Below, one piece after another: positions 1 through 7,643 of a stretch of 64,000 bases of DNA. The notes beneath the pieces were generated by a model. That model was not told the DNA's origin, ran no database searches, and saw only the letters and a program-made list of their open reading frames with translations. Made by a program: the position numbers and the translations under genes. This DNA is from Sphingomonas glaciei (GTDB lineage: Bacteria; Pseudomonadota; Alphaproteobacteria; Sphingomonadales; Sphingomonadaceae), in assembly GCF_023380025.1 (NCBI RefSeq), contig NZ_CP097253.1:1302001-1366000 (forward strand), given 5' to 3'. Numbering within the stretch: the stretch's first letter is position 1; every line of letters begins with the position of its first letter.

Positions 1-10
1 TCGCTTAGCC

Positions 11-934
11 TTGGAAGAGGAAGAACACTTGCCCCCTCAACGACCGACGGGAGGCCGCGGTCCCCGCCCGCCGCAGCAATCGCGCGATAAATCTCCACGC
101 CGTGCTCCGCCCGCCACAGGCCCGAGCGCATCAGGGCCGCGCCCGACCGGTCCGCGCGGCAAGCCCCCGGGCCCGCCGCGTGAAAGCGGCCCGCAGCGCA
201 TCGCCAAGCTGCTCGCCCGCGCCGGGGTCGCCTCGCGCCGCGATATCGAGCGAATGATCGCCGAGGGTCGCATCGCGCTCGACGGCACCGTGCTGACTAC
301 CCCAGCCACCCTGCTCGAGGACCTGCGCGGGGTGACCGTCGACGGCAAGCAGGTGGCGCCGCCCGCCGCCGCTCGCCTGTGGCGCTTCTACAAGCCCGCC
401 GGTTGCCTCACCGCCGCCAACGATCCCAAGGGCCGCCCGACCATCTACGACCGACTGCCCGCCGGCCTGCCGCGGGTGATGCCGGTCGGCCGGCTCGACT
501 TCATGACCGAAGGCCTGCTGCTCCTCACCAACGATGGCGAGCTGAAGCGCCAGCTCGAGTTGCCCGCCACCGCGGTGGTCCGCCGCTACCGCGCCCGCGC
601 GTTCGGCGATGTCACCCAGGCCCAGCTCGAGGAACTTGCCGACGGGATCGAGATCGACGGCATCCGCTACGGCTCGATCGACGCCAACCTCGAACGCCGG
701 ACCGGCCGCAACTGCTGGATCGAACTGTCGCTGACCGAAGGCAAGAACCGCGAGGTCCGCAACGTCCTCGCCCACCTCGGCCTGCAGGTCAGCCGCCTGA
801 TCCGGGTCAGCTACGGCCCCTTCGACATGCTTGATCTCGACCCCGGCCATATCGGCGAGGTCCAGCGCGAGGATCTGTTCCGCTTCCGCCAGACACTGAA
901 GACGCCGGCTGCGAAAGAACCTCGTTCGCCTTGA
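11..934 (+). CDS. 23S rRNA/tRNA-type pseudouridine synthase (RsuA/RluB family)
   Basis: Isomerises a uridine to pseudouridine in structured RNA, probably 23S rRNA. An S4 RNA-binding domain lies at about residues 62-110 and the RsuA-type catalytic domain follows, with the active-site Asp163 in GRLDFMTEGLLLL. The first 60 residues are rich in Pro, Arg and Gly and look disordered, a common extension in alphaproteobacterial RluB-like proteins. The start used is a TTG. The frame stays open to the left window edge, so the true start could lie outside. The stop codon sits inside an imperfect palindrome (922-988). RluB versus RsuA-like specificity cannot be settled here. Confidence 0.88.
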   Translation: MEEEEHLPPQRPTGGRGPRPPQQSRDKSPRRAPPATGPSASGPRPTGPRGKPPGPPRESGPQRIAKLLARAGVASRRDIERMIAEGRIALDGTVLTTPATLLEDLRGVTVDGKQVAPPAAARLWRFYKPAGCLTAANDPKGRPTIYDRLPAGLPRVMPVGRLDFMTEGLLLLTNDGELKRQLELPATAVVRRYRARAFGDVTQAQLEELADGIEIDGIRYGSIDANLERRTGRNCWIELSLTEGKNREVRNVLAHLGLQVSRLIRVSYGPFDMLDLDPGHIGEVQREDLFRFRQTLKTPAAKEPRSP

Positions 935-988
935 GCAAAGTCGAAGGGCGCCTGCGCTGGCGTGCCTCGACTTCGCTCGGCACAAACG
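922..988. repeat. REP-like imperfect inverted repeat
   Basis: Two arms, about 922-946 and 965-988, are imperfect reverse complements. Their shared core reads GAGC-R-AAGTCGA-GG on opposite strands around an 18-base loop. The left arm contains the stop codon of the pseudouridine synthase. Similar palindromes with GACTTCGCTC cores are dispersed in sphingomonad genomes (recalled from memory, not searched). It may act as a REP element or a transcript-end stabiliser. Confidence 0.5.
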
Positions 989-1105
989 GAACGGTCGCGA
1001 TTTGCCATTTGACCCCACCCGCGCTATGCGCCCGCCCGCTCCTGCATGGTCATCCCTGGAGGCGTGGGGAGCGTTCTACTACCTCTTTTTCAAAGGAATG
1101 CACGT

Positions 1106-1735
1106 ATGAGCGAACAGCTTTCGCTGACCGCCGAGACGCGCGACCGGGCTGGCAAGGGAGCCTCCCGTGAGCTGCGTAACCAAGGCCGGGTCCCCGCCGT
1201 TGTCTATGGCGCCAATCAGGAGCCGCTGAGCATCCACGTCGAGGAAAAGCTCCTCGCCAAGATGCTGTCGACCGGCCACTTCATGAACTCGGTCGTGATG
1301 ATCGACGCCGGTGGCAAGACGACCCGCACCTTGCCTAAGGACGTGCAGTTCCATCCCGTCAGCAGCCGCCCGGTCCACGTCGACTTCCTCCGCATCAGTG
1401 AGCACAGCAAGGTGACCGTCAACGTCCCCGTGCGCTTCACCGACGAAGAGGAAAGCCCCGGCATCAAGCGCGGTGCGGTGCTCAACATCGTCAAGCACGA
1501 GATTGAGTTCAGCTGCGACGCGGCCGAAATCCCCGACGACATCGAGATTAGCCTCAAGGGCCTCGACGTCGGCGATTCGATCCACATCTCGAACGTCACC
1601 CTGCCCACGGGCGTCGAAGCCACGATCACCGATCGCGACTTCACCATCGCCACCATCGTCGCTCCGTCGTCGATGAAGAGCGATGCCGGTGACGCCGAAG
1701 AAGACGCGGCGGAAGCTGCGACCGACGCCGAATAA
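1106..1735 (+). CDS. rplY: 50S ribosomal protein L25/general stress protein Ctc
   Basis: Binds 5S rRNA in the large ribosomal subunit. At 209 residues it is the long two-domain Ctc/TL5 form. The N-terminal 5S-binding domain (about 1-95) has the typical start with [23 protein letters not shown]-terminal beta domain (about 96-185) follows, then an acidic Ala/Glu/Asp tail. ATG 1106 is preferred over earlier in-frame codons because AAAGGA lies just upstream and the [10 protein letters not shown] start matches the family. It is followed by pth, the usual alphaproteobacterial order. Confidence 0.95.
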   Translation: MSEQLSLTAETRDRAGKGASRELRNQGRVPAVVYGANQEPLSIHVEEKLLAKMLSTGHFMNSVVMIDAGGKTTRTLPKDVQFHPVSSRPVHVDFLRISEHSKVTVNVPVRFTDEEESPGIKRGAVLNIVKHEIEFSCDAAEIPDDIEISLKGLDVGDSIHISNVTLPTGVEATITDRDFTIATIVAPSSMKSDAGDAEEDAAEAATDAE

Positions 1736-1742
1736 TCGGCTC

Positions 1743-1771
1743 CTCCCCTCCCGCGCCCTGCGGGAGGGGAG
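1743..1771 (+). promoter_or_regulatory. rplY-pth intergenic stem-loop covering the pth ribosome-binding site
   Basis: A perfect 12-bp stem pairs 1743-1754 with 1760-1771 around a 5-base loop. The 3' arm contains GGGAGG, the only good Shine-Dalgarno sequence for the pth start at 1781. No T-run follows, so a simple terminator is unlikely. Control or coupling of pth translation is inferred. Confidence 0.5.
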
Positions 1772-1780
1772 CTTCGCTTC

Positions 1781-2353
1781 ATGCAAATCTGGACCGGCCT
1801 CGGTAATCCCGGCGCGCGATATGCGCTGCACCGGCACAATGTCGGCTTCATGGCCGTCGACACGATCGCCGAAATCCACGGCTTCTCGCCCTGGCAGAAG
1901 AAGCATCGCGGCTTGGTCTCGGAAGGCCGCATCGGCGGACAGAAGGTCCTGCTGCTCAAGCCCCAGACGTTCATGAACGACAGCGGCGACTCGGTTCAGC
2001 AGGCGCTGCATTTCTTCAAGCTCGACGAGACCGCCCTCACCGTCTTCCATGACGAGCTCGACCTGGCCCCGATGAAGGTCAAGGTCCGCGTCGGCGGCGG
2101 GCTTGCCGGGCATAACGGCCTGCGCTCGATCAATGCCTCCCTCGGCCCCGACTTCCGTCGCGTCCGGATCGGCATCGGCCACCCCGGCCACAAGGACCGG
2201 GTGACCGGCTACGTGCTGGGCAATTACGCCAAGAGCGAGATGGATTCGCTCTCCGATCTCCTCGCCGCCCTCGCCTCCGAAGCCGACTGGCTGGCCAAGG
2301 GCGACGACGCCCGCTTCATGAGCGACGTCGCCATGCGGCTGCATCAGGACTGA
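1781..2353 (+). CDS. pth: Peptidyl-tRNA hydrolase
   Basis: Cleaves the ester bond of peptidyl-tRNAs released by drop-off and recycles tRNA in the cytoplasm. At 190 residues it has normal family length. Asn9 and the catalytic His19 lie in GLGNPGARYALHRHNVGF, and the later LLKPQTFMNDSG and GGLAGHNGLRSI blocks are intact. It lies 45 bases after rplY, separated by a stem-loop that pairs with its ribosome-binding site. The next gene starts 2 bases after its stop, so the three genes are probably co-transcribed. Confidence 0.97.
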   Translation: MQIWTGLGNPGARYALHRHNVGFMAVDTIAEIHGFSPWQKKHRGLVSEGRIGGQKVLLLKPQTFMNDSGDSVQQALHFFKLDETALTVFHDELDLAPMKVKVRVGGGLAGHNGLRSINASLGPDFRRVRIGIGHPGHKDRVTGYVLGNYAKSEMDSLSDLLAALASEADWLAKGDDARFMSDVAMRLHQD

Positions 2354-2355
2354 CG

Positions 2356-2937
2356 ATGCGCCAGCTGTTCGCCACCCCGCTCTACGAAGCAGATCTCGCC
2401 CTCGACCTCGCCGAGCTCGCCCACTCGATTCGCAGCCTCGCCGAAGACGATGGAGCCGGTCGTCGCTGGGCGAAGGAGCATGGCTACAAGGGCTATACCA
2501 GCTACGCCTCGCTCAACGACCTCCCCCGCCGCGATCCGGTGTTCGCCGACCTCGCCAAGGCCCTCACCCGCCACGCCGCCACCTTCGCCCGCGACCTCGC
2601 GTGGGAGGTCAAGCCGAAGCTCGACAGCCTGTGGGTCAATGTCCTGAAGCCCGGCGGCCACCACAGCGCGCACATCCACCCGCACTCGATCCTCTCGGGC
2701 ACGCTCTACATCGATGTGCCCGACGGAGCCGGCGCCATCCGCTTCGAAGATCCGCGCCTGCCGATGATGATGGCCGCGCCGATCCGCGGCGCCGACGCGC
2801 CCGAGCCTCTCCGGCCCTTCGTCACCCTGCACCCCCTCCCCGGCCAGCTCCTGTTGTGGGAAAGCTGGCTGCGCCACGAGGTGCTCCCTGGCAACGCGCG
2901 CGGCGAGCGGCTGAGCGTCAGCTTCAACTTCGCTTAG
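2356..2937 (+). CDS. Putative 2-oxoglutarate/Fe(II)-dependent oxygenase family protein
   Basis: This 193-residue protein resembles the 2OG-Fe(II) oxygenase group of uncharacterised TIGR02466/PF13759-like proteins. Visible features are a His-rich metal site in HHSAHIHPHSILSGTLY (about residues 101-117), a jelly-roll core, and a late HEVLPGNARGERLSVSFN segment with the third His and a 2OG-contacting Arg. The substrate is unknown. It begins 2 bases after pth, so translation is likely coupled. Its stop overlaps the convergent diguanylate cyclase stop by 4 bases. Confidence 0.75.
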   Translation: MRQLFATPLYEADLALDLAELAHSIRSLAEDDGAGRRWAKEHGYKGYTSYASLNDLPRRDPVFADLAKALTRHAATFARDLAWEVKPKLDSLWVNVLKPGGHHSAHIHPHSILSGTLYIDVPDGAGAIRFEDPRLPMMMAAPIRGADAPEPLRPFVTLHPLPGQLLLWESWLRHEVLPGNARGERLSVSFNFA

Positions 2938-4679
2938 GCCGCCAGCAGCAGCTGATCACGTCCGCCCTGCTTGGCGCGGTACAGCGCCTCGTCCGCCGAC
3001 TTGAGTGCGGCAGCCAGGCCATCGGGACCGATCGGCGCCACGCCGCCGCTGACGGTGATCTGCACCTCGGCAATCCTGAGCGTGCCGCTCACCTCGCGCC
3101 GGATCCGCTCGCAGATTTCATACGCCTGCCCGATCGAGGTGTCTTCGAACAGCAGGCCGAATTCCTCACCGCCGATGCGCGCGAGCATGTCACCCGGGCG
3201 GGTCAGCTTGAGCGCGACTTCCGCGAACCGCTTCAACACGTCGTCGCCGGCGTCATGGCCAAAGCGGTCGTTGATGCTCTTGAACCGGTCGAGGTCGAAC
3301 AGTGCCACGCAATCGGCCCCGACCGCACCGGCGGCGATCCGTCCGTCCGCGGCCCGTTCGAAGGCGCGGCGATTGTGAAGGCCTGTCAGGCTATCGGTCA
3401 GCGCAGCCTGTACCCATTCGCGCTCGTCGGCCTTGGCGCCGGTGATGTCGCGGATGTAGGACAAGAGCTCGATCGGCTCGCCATATTCGTCGAGCAGTGC
3501 GCGGCCGTGGGTCGAGAACCAGCGCTGCTCTCCGCTGCTGACTATCGTGCGATAAGCGTAGGTCCGGGGCTCGCCGCCCGCCGCGAGGGTGGCGCGATGC
3601 TCGTCCCGGACGCGCGCGAAATCCGCCGGGTCGATCAGGACACGACTATGCCGCCCAACCAGTTCGCTTGGATGATAGCCGGTAACCAACTCGACCGAGG
3701 GCGACGCGTAGAGGATTTGGCCATCGATCGAGATGCGCATGATGACGTCGGTGCAATGGTCGGCCAGCAGCCGAAATTCCGCCTCGCTTCGGCGCAGACT
3801 GCGATTGAGCTTCTGGCGATTGTGCAGGTCGGCGGCGATCGGAATGACCGTCAGAACCGTCGCCGCCAGGTAGAATTGGAAGAATTGCATCCGGTCGCCA
3901 AGCGTCGCGCCGGTTAGCGATACCGGCCCCATCCCCTTGGCGGTCAGCAGGCCCCCAATCCCGGTCAAAAGCGCAAGGCTGACCGCGGCACCGAGACGGC
4001 CGAGTCGGAAAGTGACCAGCACGACCCACATCACCGGCAGGAACAGGATTGGCCAATCCGACTGCCAGAAGGTGAAGAAGACGATCAGGCCAACCGTCGG
4101 AAGCAGCGTCAGCGCCGCCTTCTTGTGTCGCTTGAATATCCGCCGCGTCTCCTTCCGGGCGGCACGGCCGGTCATCATGTAGGCGATCGGAGTCAGCGCA
4201 AGATTGCCCAAGGCGTGGCCGATCGCGAAATGCTTCATGGTCGCAACGAAGCTTCCGTCGAAGGCCCACAGGACCGCACCGGCGACTGGGGCCATCAGGA
4301 CAGGTCCGACGAGCATCGCAATCACGAACCGCCCGAACCAGCTTAGGCTCGCCATCAACTCGCCGCTGCTTCGGTCGCGCTTCAGGAGATAACCCGCGAT
4401 CACCGCCTCGCCCATGTTGGCGATCAGCAGGAATGGCGCCACCGCCCAGCCGAGCCCGAGGAAGCCTGTCACGAGGAAGCCGACCACCGAGCAGGTGACA
4501 AGCGGCGCCCACCAGTTGCGCATCGAAGTGCGCACCAGCGCGGCGATCAGCAGCGCGCTCGCCCCCCACAGGAACGCGACCCCGCCGTCGAAGCGGGTCA
4601 AGGTCACCGCCAGCGCCGCTAGCAAGGCATAACCAAGGGCCAGCATCCACTGGCGGGCAAGCATCATCGTCGAACTCAT
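2934..4679 (-). CDS. MASE1-PAS-GGDEF diguanylate cyclase
   Basis: An inner-membrane sensor predicted to make cyclic di-GMP. Residues 1-290 form a MASE1-like integral membrane domain of about eight hydrophobic helices, including the GNLALTPIAYMM segment. A PAS/PAC module covers about 295-415 and a GGDEF domain about 425-578. The active-site motif is GGEEF. The product-inhibition I-site RxxD (RPGD) lies exactly five residues before it, so feedback inhibition is likely. It is a single gene, convergent with the oxygenase gene. The input signal is unknown. Confidence 0.9.
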   Translation of the reverse strand: MSSTMMLARQWMLALGYALLAALAVTLTRFDGGVAFLWGASALLIAALVRTSMRNWWAPLVTCSVVGFLVTGFLGLGWAVAPFLLIANMGEAVIAGYLLKRDRSSGELMASLSWFGRFVIAMLVGPVLMAPVAGAVLWAFDGSFVATMKHFAIGHALGNLALTPIAYMMTGRAARKETRRIFKRHKKAALTLLPTVGLIVFFTFWQSDWPILFLPVMWVVLVTFRLGRLGAAVSLALLTGIGGLLTAKGMGPVSLTGATLGDRMQFFQFYLAATVLTVIPIAADLHNRQKLNRSLRRSEAEFRLLADHCTDVIMRISIDGQILYASPSVELVTGYHPSELVGRHSRVLIDPADFARVRDEHRATLAAGGEPRTYAYRTIVSSGEQRWFSTHGRALLDEYGEPIELLSYIRDITGAKADEREWVQAALTDSLTGLHNRRAFERAADGRIAAGAVGADCVALFDLDRFKSINDRFGHDAGDDVLKRFAEVALKLTRPGDMLARIGGEEFGLLFEDTSIGQAYEICERIRREVSGTLRIAEVQITVSGGVAPIGPDGLAAALKSADEALYRAKQGGRDQLLLAA

Positions 4680-4819
4680 CGCGTGGAGTGGTGACCGATC
4701 AGCATTAAAAACGGGTGAGGGATAATAACCATTTCGGAGGAGACGCCAGCCAACGTTGCCCGCGCGGCGGCTGCGGGCTAGAGGGCCGCCAGCTTTCCTT
4801 CACATCCGAGACACTTTCC

Positions 4820-5920
4820 ATGGGCTTTCGCTGCGGTATCGTCGGCCTGCCGAACGTCGGCAAATCGACCCTTTTCAATGCGCTCACCGAAACGCAAGCG
4901 GCGCAGGCGGCCAACTATCCGTTTTGCACGATTGAGCCCAACGTTGGCCAGGTCGCGGTGCCCGACCCCCGCCTCGACAAGCTGGCGGAGATCGCCAGGT
5001 CGGCCAAGATCATTGCCACCCAACTGGGGTTTGTCGACATCGCCGGGCTGGTCAAGGGTGCCAGCCAGGGCGAAGGCCTTGGCAACCAGTTCCTCGGCAA
5101 CATCCGCGAGGTCGACGCGATCGTCCACGTCCTGCGCTGCTTCGAGAACGACGACATCCAGCACGTCGCCAACAAGGTCGACCCGCTGGCCGACGCCGAA
5201 GTGGTCGAAACCGAACTCCTCCTCGCCGACCTCGAAAGCCTCGAGAAGCGCGTCCCCAATCTCGTCAAGAAGGGCCAGCAGGGCGACAAGGAAAGCAAGA
5301 TCGCGGCCTCGGTCCTGTCCCAGGCGCTGGAGCTGCTGCGCGAAGGCAAGCCCGCGCGCTTGACCGAGCCCAAGGACGAGGAAGAAGCCCGGGTCTTTTC
5401 CCAGGCCCAGCTGATCACCGCCAAGCCGATCCTCTACGTTTGCAACGTCAACGAGGAGGATGCCGCCAACGGCAACGCGCTGTCCGAGCAGGTGTTCGCC
5501 AAGGCCAAGGCGGAAGGCGCCAATGCGGTCGTCGTCTCGGCCGCGATCGAATCCGAGCTGACCGGCATGGACGATGCCGACAAGCTGGAATTTCTCGGCG
5601 AACTCGGCCTGACCGAGACCGGCCTCGCCCGCGTGATCCGCGCCGGCTACGACCTCCTCCACCTGATCACCTTCTTCACCGTCGGCCCCAAGGAGGCCCG
5701 CGCGTGGACGGTCGAAAAGGGCGCCAAGGCCCCGCAGGCGGCTGGCGCCATCCACTCCGACTTCGAACGTGGCTTCATCCGCGCCGAAACCATCGCCTTC
5801 GACGACTATGTCGCGCTTGGCGGCGAAGCAGGCGCGCGCGACGCCGGCAAGCTGCGCCAGGAAGGTAAGGAATATGTCGTCGCCGACGGCGACGTCCTGC
5901 ACTTCAAATTCAACGTCTGA
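4820..5920 (+). CDS. ychF: Redox-regulated ATPase/GTPase YchF (OLA1 family)
   Basis: A universally conserved Obg-family P-loop NTPase that binds ribosomes and prefers ATP. At 366 residues it has full family length. It carries the P-loop GLPNVGKST (residues 9-17), a switch II region in FVDIAGLVKGASQGEGLGN, a central coiled coil and a C-terminal TGS domain ending KEYVVADGDVLHFKFNV. ATG 4820 gives the canonical MGFRCGIVGLPNVGKS start; the frame is open further upstream but that stretch is not family-like. It appears monocistronic. Confidence 0.97.
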   Translation: MGFRCGIVGLPNVGKSTLFNALTETQAAQAANYPFCTIEPNVGQVAVPDPRLDKLAEIARSAKIIATQLGFVDIAGLVKGASQGEGLGNQFLGNIREVDAIVHVLRCFENDDIQHVANKVDPLADAEVVETELLLADLESLEKRVPNLVKKGQQGDKESKIAASVLSQALELLREGKPARLTEPKDEEEARVFSQAQLITAKPILYVCNVNEEDAANGNALSEQVFAKAKAEGANAVVVSAAIESELTGMDDADKLEFLGELGLTETGLARVIRAGYDLLHLITFFTVGPKEARAWTVEKGAKAPQAAGAIHSDFERGFIRAETIAFDDYVALGGEAGARDAGKLRQEGKEYVVADGDVLHFKFNV

Positions 5921-5930
5921 ACAGGCTCCG

Positions 5931-5954
5931 GCAGGAGCGGCACAGGGCCGCTCC
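5931..5954. terminator. GC-rich stem-loop after ychF
   Basis: GGAGCGGC (5934-5941) pairs with GCCGCTCC (5947-5954) around a 5-base loop, between the convergent ychF and a small membrane-protein gene. No strong T-run follows, so terminator function is tentative. The 10-mer GCAGGAGCGG at 5931-5940 recurs at 6304-6313 in a second hairpin. Confidence 0.4.
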
Positions 5955-5965
5955 CGCCCTTCACG

Positions 5966-6286
5966 TCAGCCGAGCCCGCTGTCCCACAGCAGGATGATCG
6001 AGGTGATCGTCAGCAGGGCGACCAGCAGCAACAGCAGCTGGTTCTTCCGGCTTGGGCGAAAGAAGCCCGGATGGTCGCCGCGAAAGCGCTCGACCTGTGT
6101 CCAGGCCGTCGGATTGGCCGACAACAGCCCCATGTCGAGCGGTCCAGTCCGCCGCAGCAATTTGCCGGCTTCGCTGACTTCCTCCGCGCTCAGCTCGGGA
6201 TAGCGCATCAGCAGGCTTTCGACGCGCGTCAGGGATTGGGGGTCGTCCGCCACGCGGGCGCGACCCACCAGGTCTTGGGTAAGCAT
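5966..6286 (-). CDS. Hypothetical protein with one C-terminal membrane segment
   Basis: A 106-residue protein of unknown function. The N-terminal about 75 residues are soluble and mildly acidic, including a helical AEEVSEAGKLLRRTG stretch. Residues about 82-102 form one strongly hydrophobic helix (NQLLLLLVALLTITSIILLW), which suggests a tail-anchored protein facing the cytoplasm. It is convergent to ychF and flanked on both sides by related GC-rich hairpins. Coding quality is good, but no family was recognised. Confidence 0.65.
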   Translation of the reverse strand: MLTQDLVGRARVADDPQSLTRVESLLMRYPELSAEEVSEAGKLLRRTGPLDMGLLSANPTAWTQVERFRGDHPGFFRPSRKNQLLLLLVALLTITSIILLWDSGLG

Positions 6287-6300
6287 GGGTAAACTCCAGT

Positions 6301-6334
6301 GGCGCAGGAGCGGATTGTCGCCCGCTCCCGCGCC
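6301..6334. repeat. GC-rich inverted repeat related to the one at 5931
   Basis: GGCGC-A-GGAGCGG (6301-6313) pairs with CCGCTCC-C-GCGCC (ending 6334). It shares the GCAGGAGCGG 10-mer with the hairpin after ychF. The two hairpins bracket the small membrane-protein gene. A REP-like role is possible. Confidence 0.4.
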
Positions 6335-6362
6335 GTCATTCGTGAAAAGGGGAGGCGCTCGC

Positions 6363-6524
6363 CTAGCGGCTGAATAGCCGCCGGAAGCGCAGCCTCAGCG
6401 CCTCGCGCGCACGGCGCAGGCGGAACACCCGAAGCGCATTGGGCGTCCGCTTGCCCATCTCGCCGGACAGCGCGCGTTCGATGTCATAGCTCAGCGCGCT
6501 GAGCCGAAGTGCCTGTGTGGACAT
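6363..6524 (-). CDS. Small basic protein, unknown function
   Basis: A 53-codon reading frame starts at ATG 6524 with AAGGAGA a few bases upstream and ends TAG at 6363. The product begins MSTQALRLSALSYDIERALS and ends in an Arg-rich amphipathic stretch (about residues 30-53, FRLRRAREALRLRFRRLFSR), giving a very high pI. The strong ribosome-binding site and codon use favour a real gene. The function is unknown; a nucleic-acid or membrane-binding peptide is possible. Confidence 0.55.
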   Translation of the reverse strand: MSTQALRLSALSYDIERALSGEMGKRTPNALRVFRLRRAREALRLRFRRLFSR

Positions 6525-6592
6525 GGCATGTCTCCTTATCTGCCGGCAGCCCTCGAGGCTGCGGCATCGCTGATCGATTGGAACGTATTCGA

Positions 6593-6949
6593 TCAGGCGG
6601 CTGGAGGAGCCCTTGCCCGATAGGGCGACGCGCCGCGCGCGGCCGCGACAGCCTGCACCGCAGCCGTCGCTTCGCCCGAAGGCCGGACAACCAGCAGGAC
6701 GACCGGCGCCGGATTGGAAGGAAGCAGTGCGGGACCGGGTGTCGCGCGCTGGCCCTTGAGCGCGACCTTGCCGCCCTTGGCGGTCGCCGCGAGGATCGCG
6801 TGACCGTCGCGCACCATGCTAGCGGCATGGGGCTGGGCCTGAACCGGCATCGGCGCAAAGGCCCCGCCGGTGAGCACTCCGTAGAAGAGCGCCAGCAACA
6901 GGGCCAATCCGCGGCCCCGGGTCAGTCTATGCTCGTCGCAAGGTCCCAT
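6593..6949 (-). CDS. Hypothetical exported or membrane-anchored protein
   Basis: A 118-residue product if started at ATG 6949 (MGPCDEHRLTRGRG). A basic N-terminus is followed by one hydrophobic segment (ALLLALFYGVLTGGAFAPMPV, about residues 15-35) ending in AQA, so a signal peptide is likely. The rest is Ala/Val-rich with a VVLLVVRPSGEA strand and no recognised domain. An upstream in-frame start at 7018 also exists. It lies between apt and the small basic gene on the same strand. Coding status is moderately supported. Confidence 0.45.
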   Translation of the reverse strand: MGPCDEHRLTRGRGLALLLALFYGVLTGGAFAPMPVQAQPHAASMVRDGHAILAATAKGGKVALKGQRATPGPALLPSNPAPVVLLVVRPSGEATAAVQAVAAARGASPYRARAPPAA

Positions 6950-7033
6950 GGTCCCGCCATTCCAGATGGTTCGGCAACGCCGGCCCGCAACCCGGAAAAG
7001 GATCGGATGGGCCCCCAATGTGGTCGGCCGAGC

Positions 7034-7567
7034 CTAGTGGCCCGCGAACGCCAGCAGGCTCTGCGTCTCGATCCCGTCCGTCTGGAGCTTCGCCGCGCCG
7101 CCGAGGTCGGGCAGGTCGATCAGGAAGCGCGCGCCGGTCACCCTCGCCCCGGCCCGCCGCACCAGCCGCGCCGCGGCCAGCGCGGTCCCGCCGGTCGCGA
7201 TCAGGTCGTCGGCCAGCAGCACCGCCGCGCCCGGCGCGCAGGCATCGACATGCATGGTCAGCCGATCGGTCCCATATTCAAGCGCATAATCCTCGCCGAT
7301 GGTGGCGCCCGGCAGCTTGCCGTCCTTGCGGATCAGCAGCAGCCCCGCGCCGAGCTTTAGAGCCAGCGCGGTTGCCACCACGAAGCCGCGCGCTTCCATC
7401 CCCGCGACCAGGTCGGGCCGCCCCGGCACCGTCCCCGCCAGCGCCTCGATCGCCGCCGCAAAGCCCTCGGCGTGCAGCAGCAAGGTGGTGACGTCGCGGA
7501 ACAGGATCCCGGGCTTGGGATGGTCCGGAATGGTCCGCACCAACGCACGAAGCTCGTCTCGCGTCAT
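7034..7567 (-). CDS. apt: Adenine phosphoribosyltransferase
   Basis: Salvages adenine to AMP using PRPP in the cytoplasm. The 177-residue product has the typical start MTRDELRALVRTIPDHPKPGI and the PRPP-binding loop VLLADDLIATGGTA (residues 116-129). ATG 7567 is chosen because the upstream in-frame extension is not family-like and overlaps the petC terminator. It follows petC on the minus strand, a common sphingomonad order, but a terminator hairpin separates the two. Confidence 0.96.
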   Translation of the reverse strand: MTRDELRALVRTIPDHPKPGILFRDVTTLLLHAEGFAAAIEALAGTVPGRPDLVAGMEARGFVVATALALKLGAGLLLIRKDGKLPGATIGEDYALEYGTDRLTMHVDACAPGAAVLLADDLIATGGTALAAARLVRRAGARVTGARFLIDLPDLGGAAKLQTDGIETQSLLAFAGH

Positions 7568-7585
7568 CTCGTCACTCCCAAACGA

Positions 7586-7617
7586 GAAAGGCTCCCGTCC
7601 GTGGACGAGAGCCTTTC
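7586..7617 (-). terminator. Rho-independent terminator after petC
   Basis: GAAAGGCTC pairs with GAGCCTTTC (7586-7594 with 7609-7617). On the minus strand the stem is followed by TCGTTT. It lies between the petC stop and the apt start and would end the petABC transcript. Confidence 0.7.
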
Positions 7618-7643
7618 CTGTTGCCTCGATTGGCGCGGATCGC

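Noticed and set aside
1079..2344. 421-codon open frame on the minus strand over rplY and pth
   Set aside because: Both plus-strand genes have full family motifs, and the minus frame is a compositional shadow.
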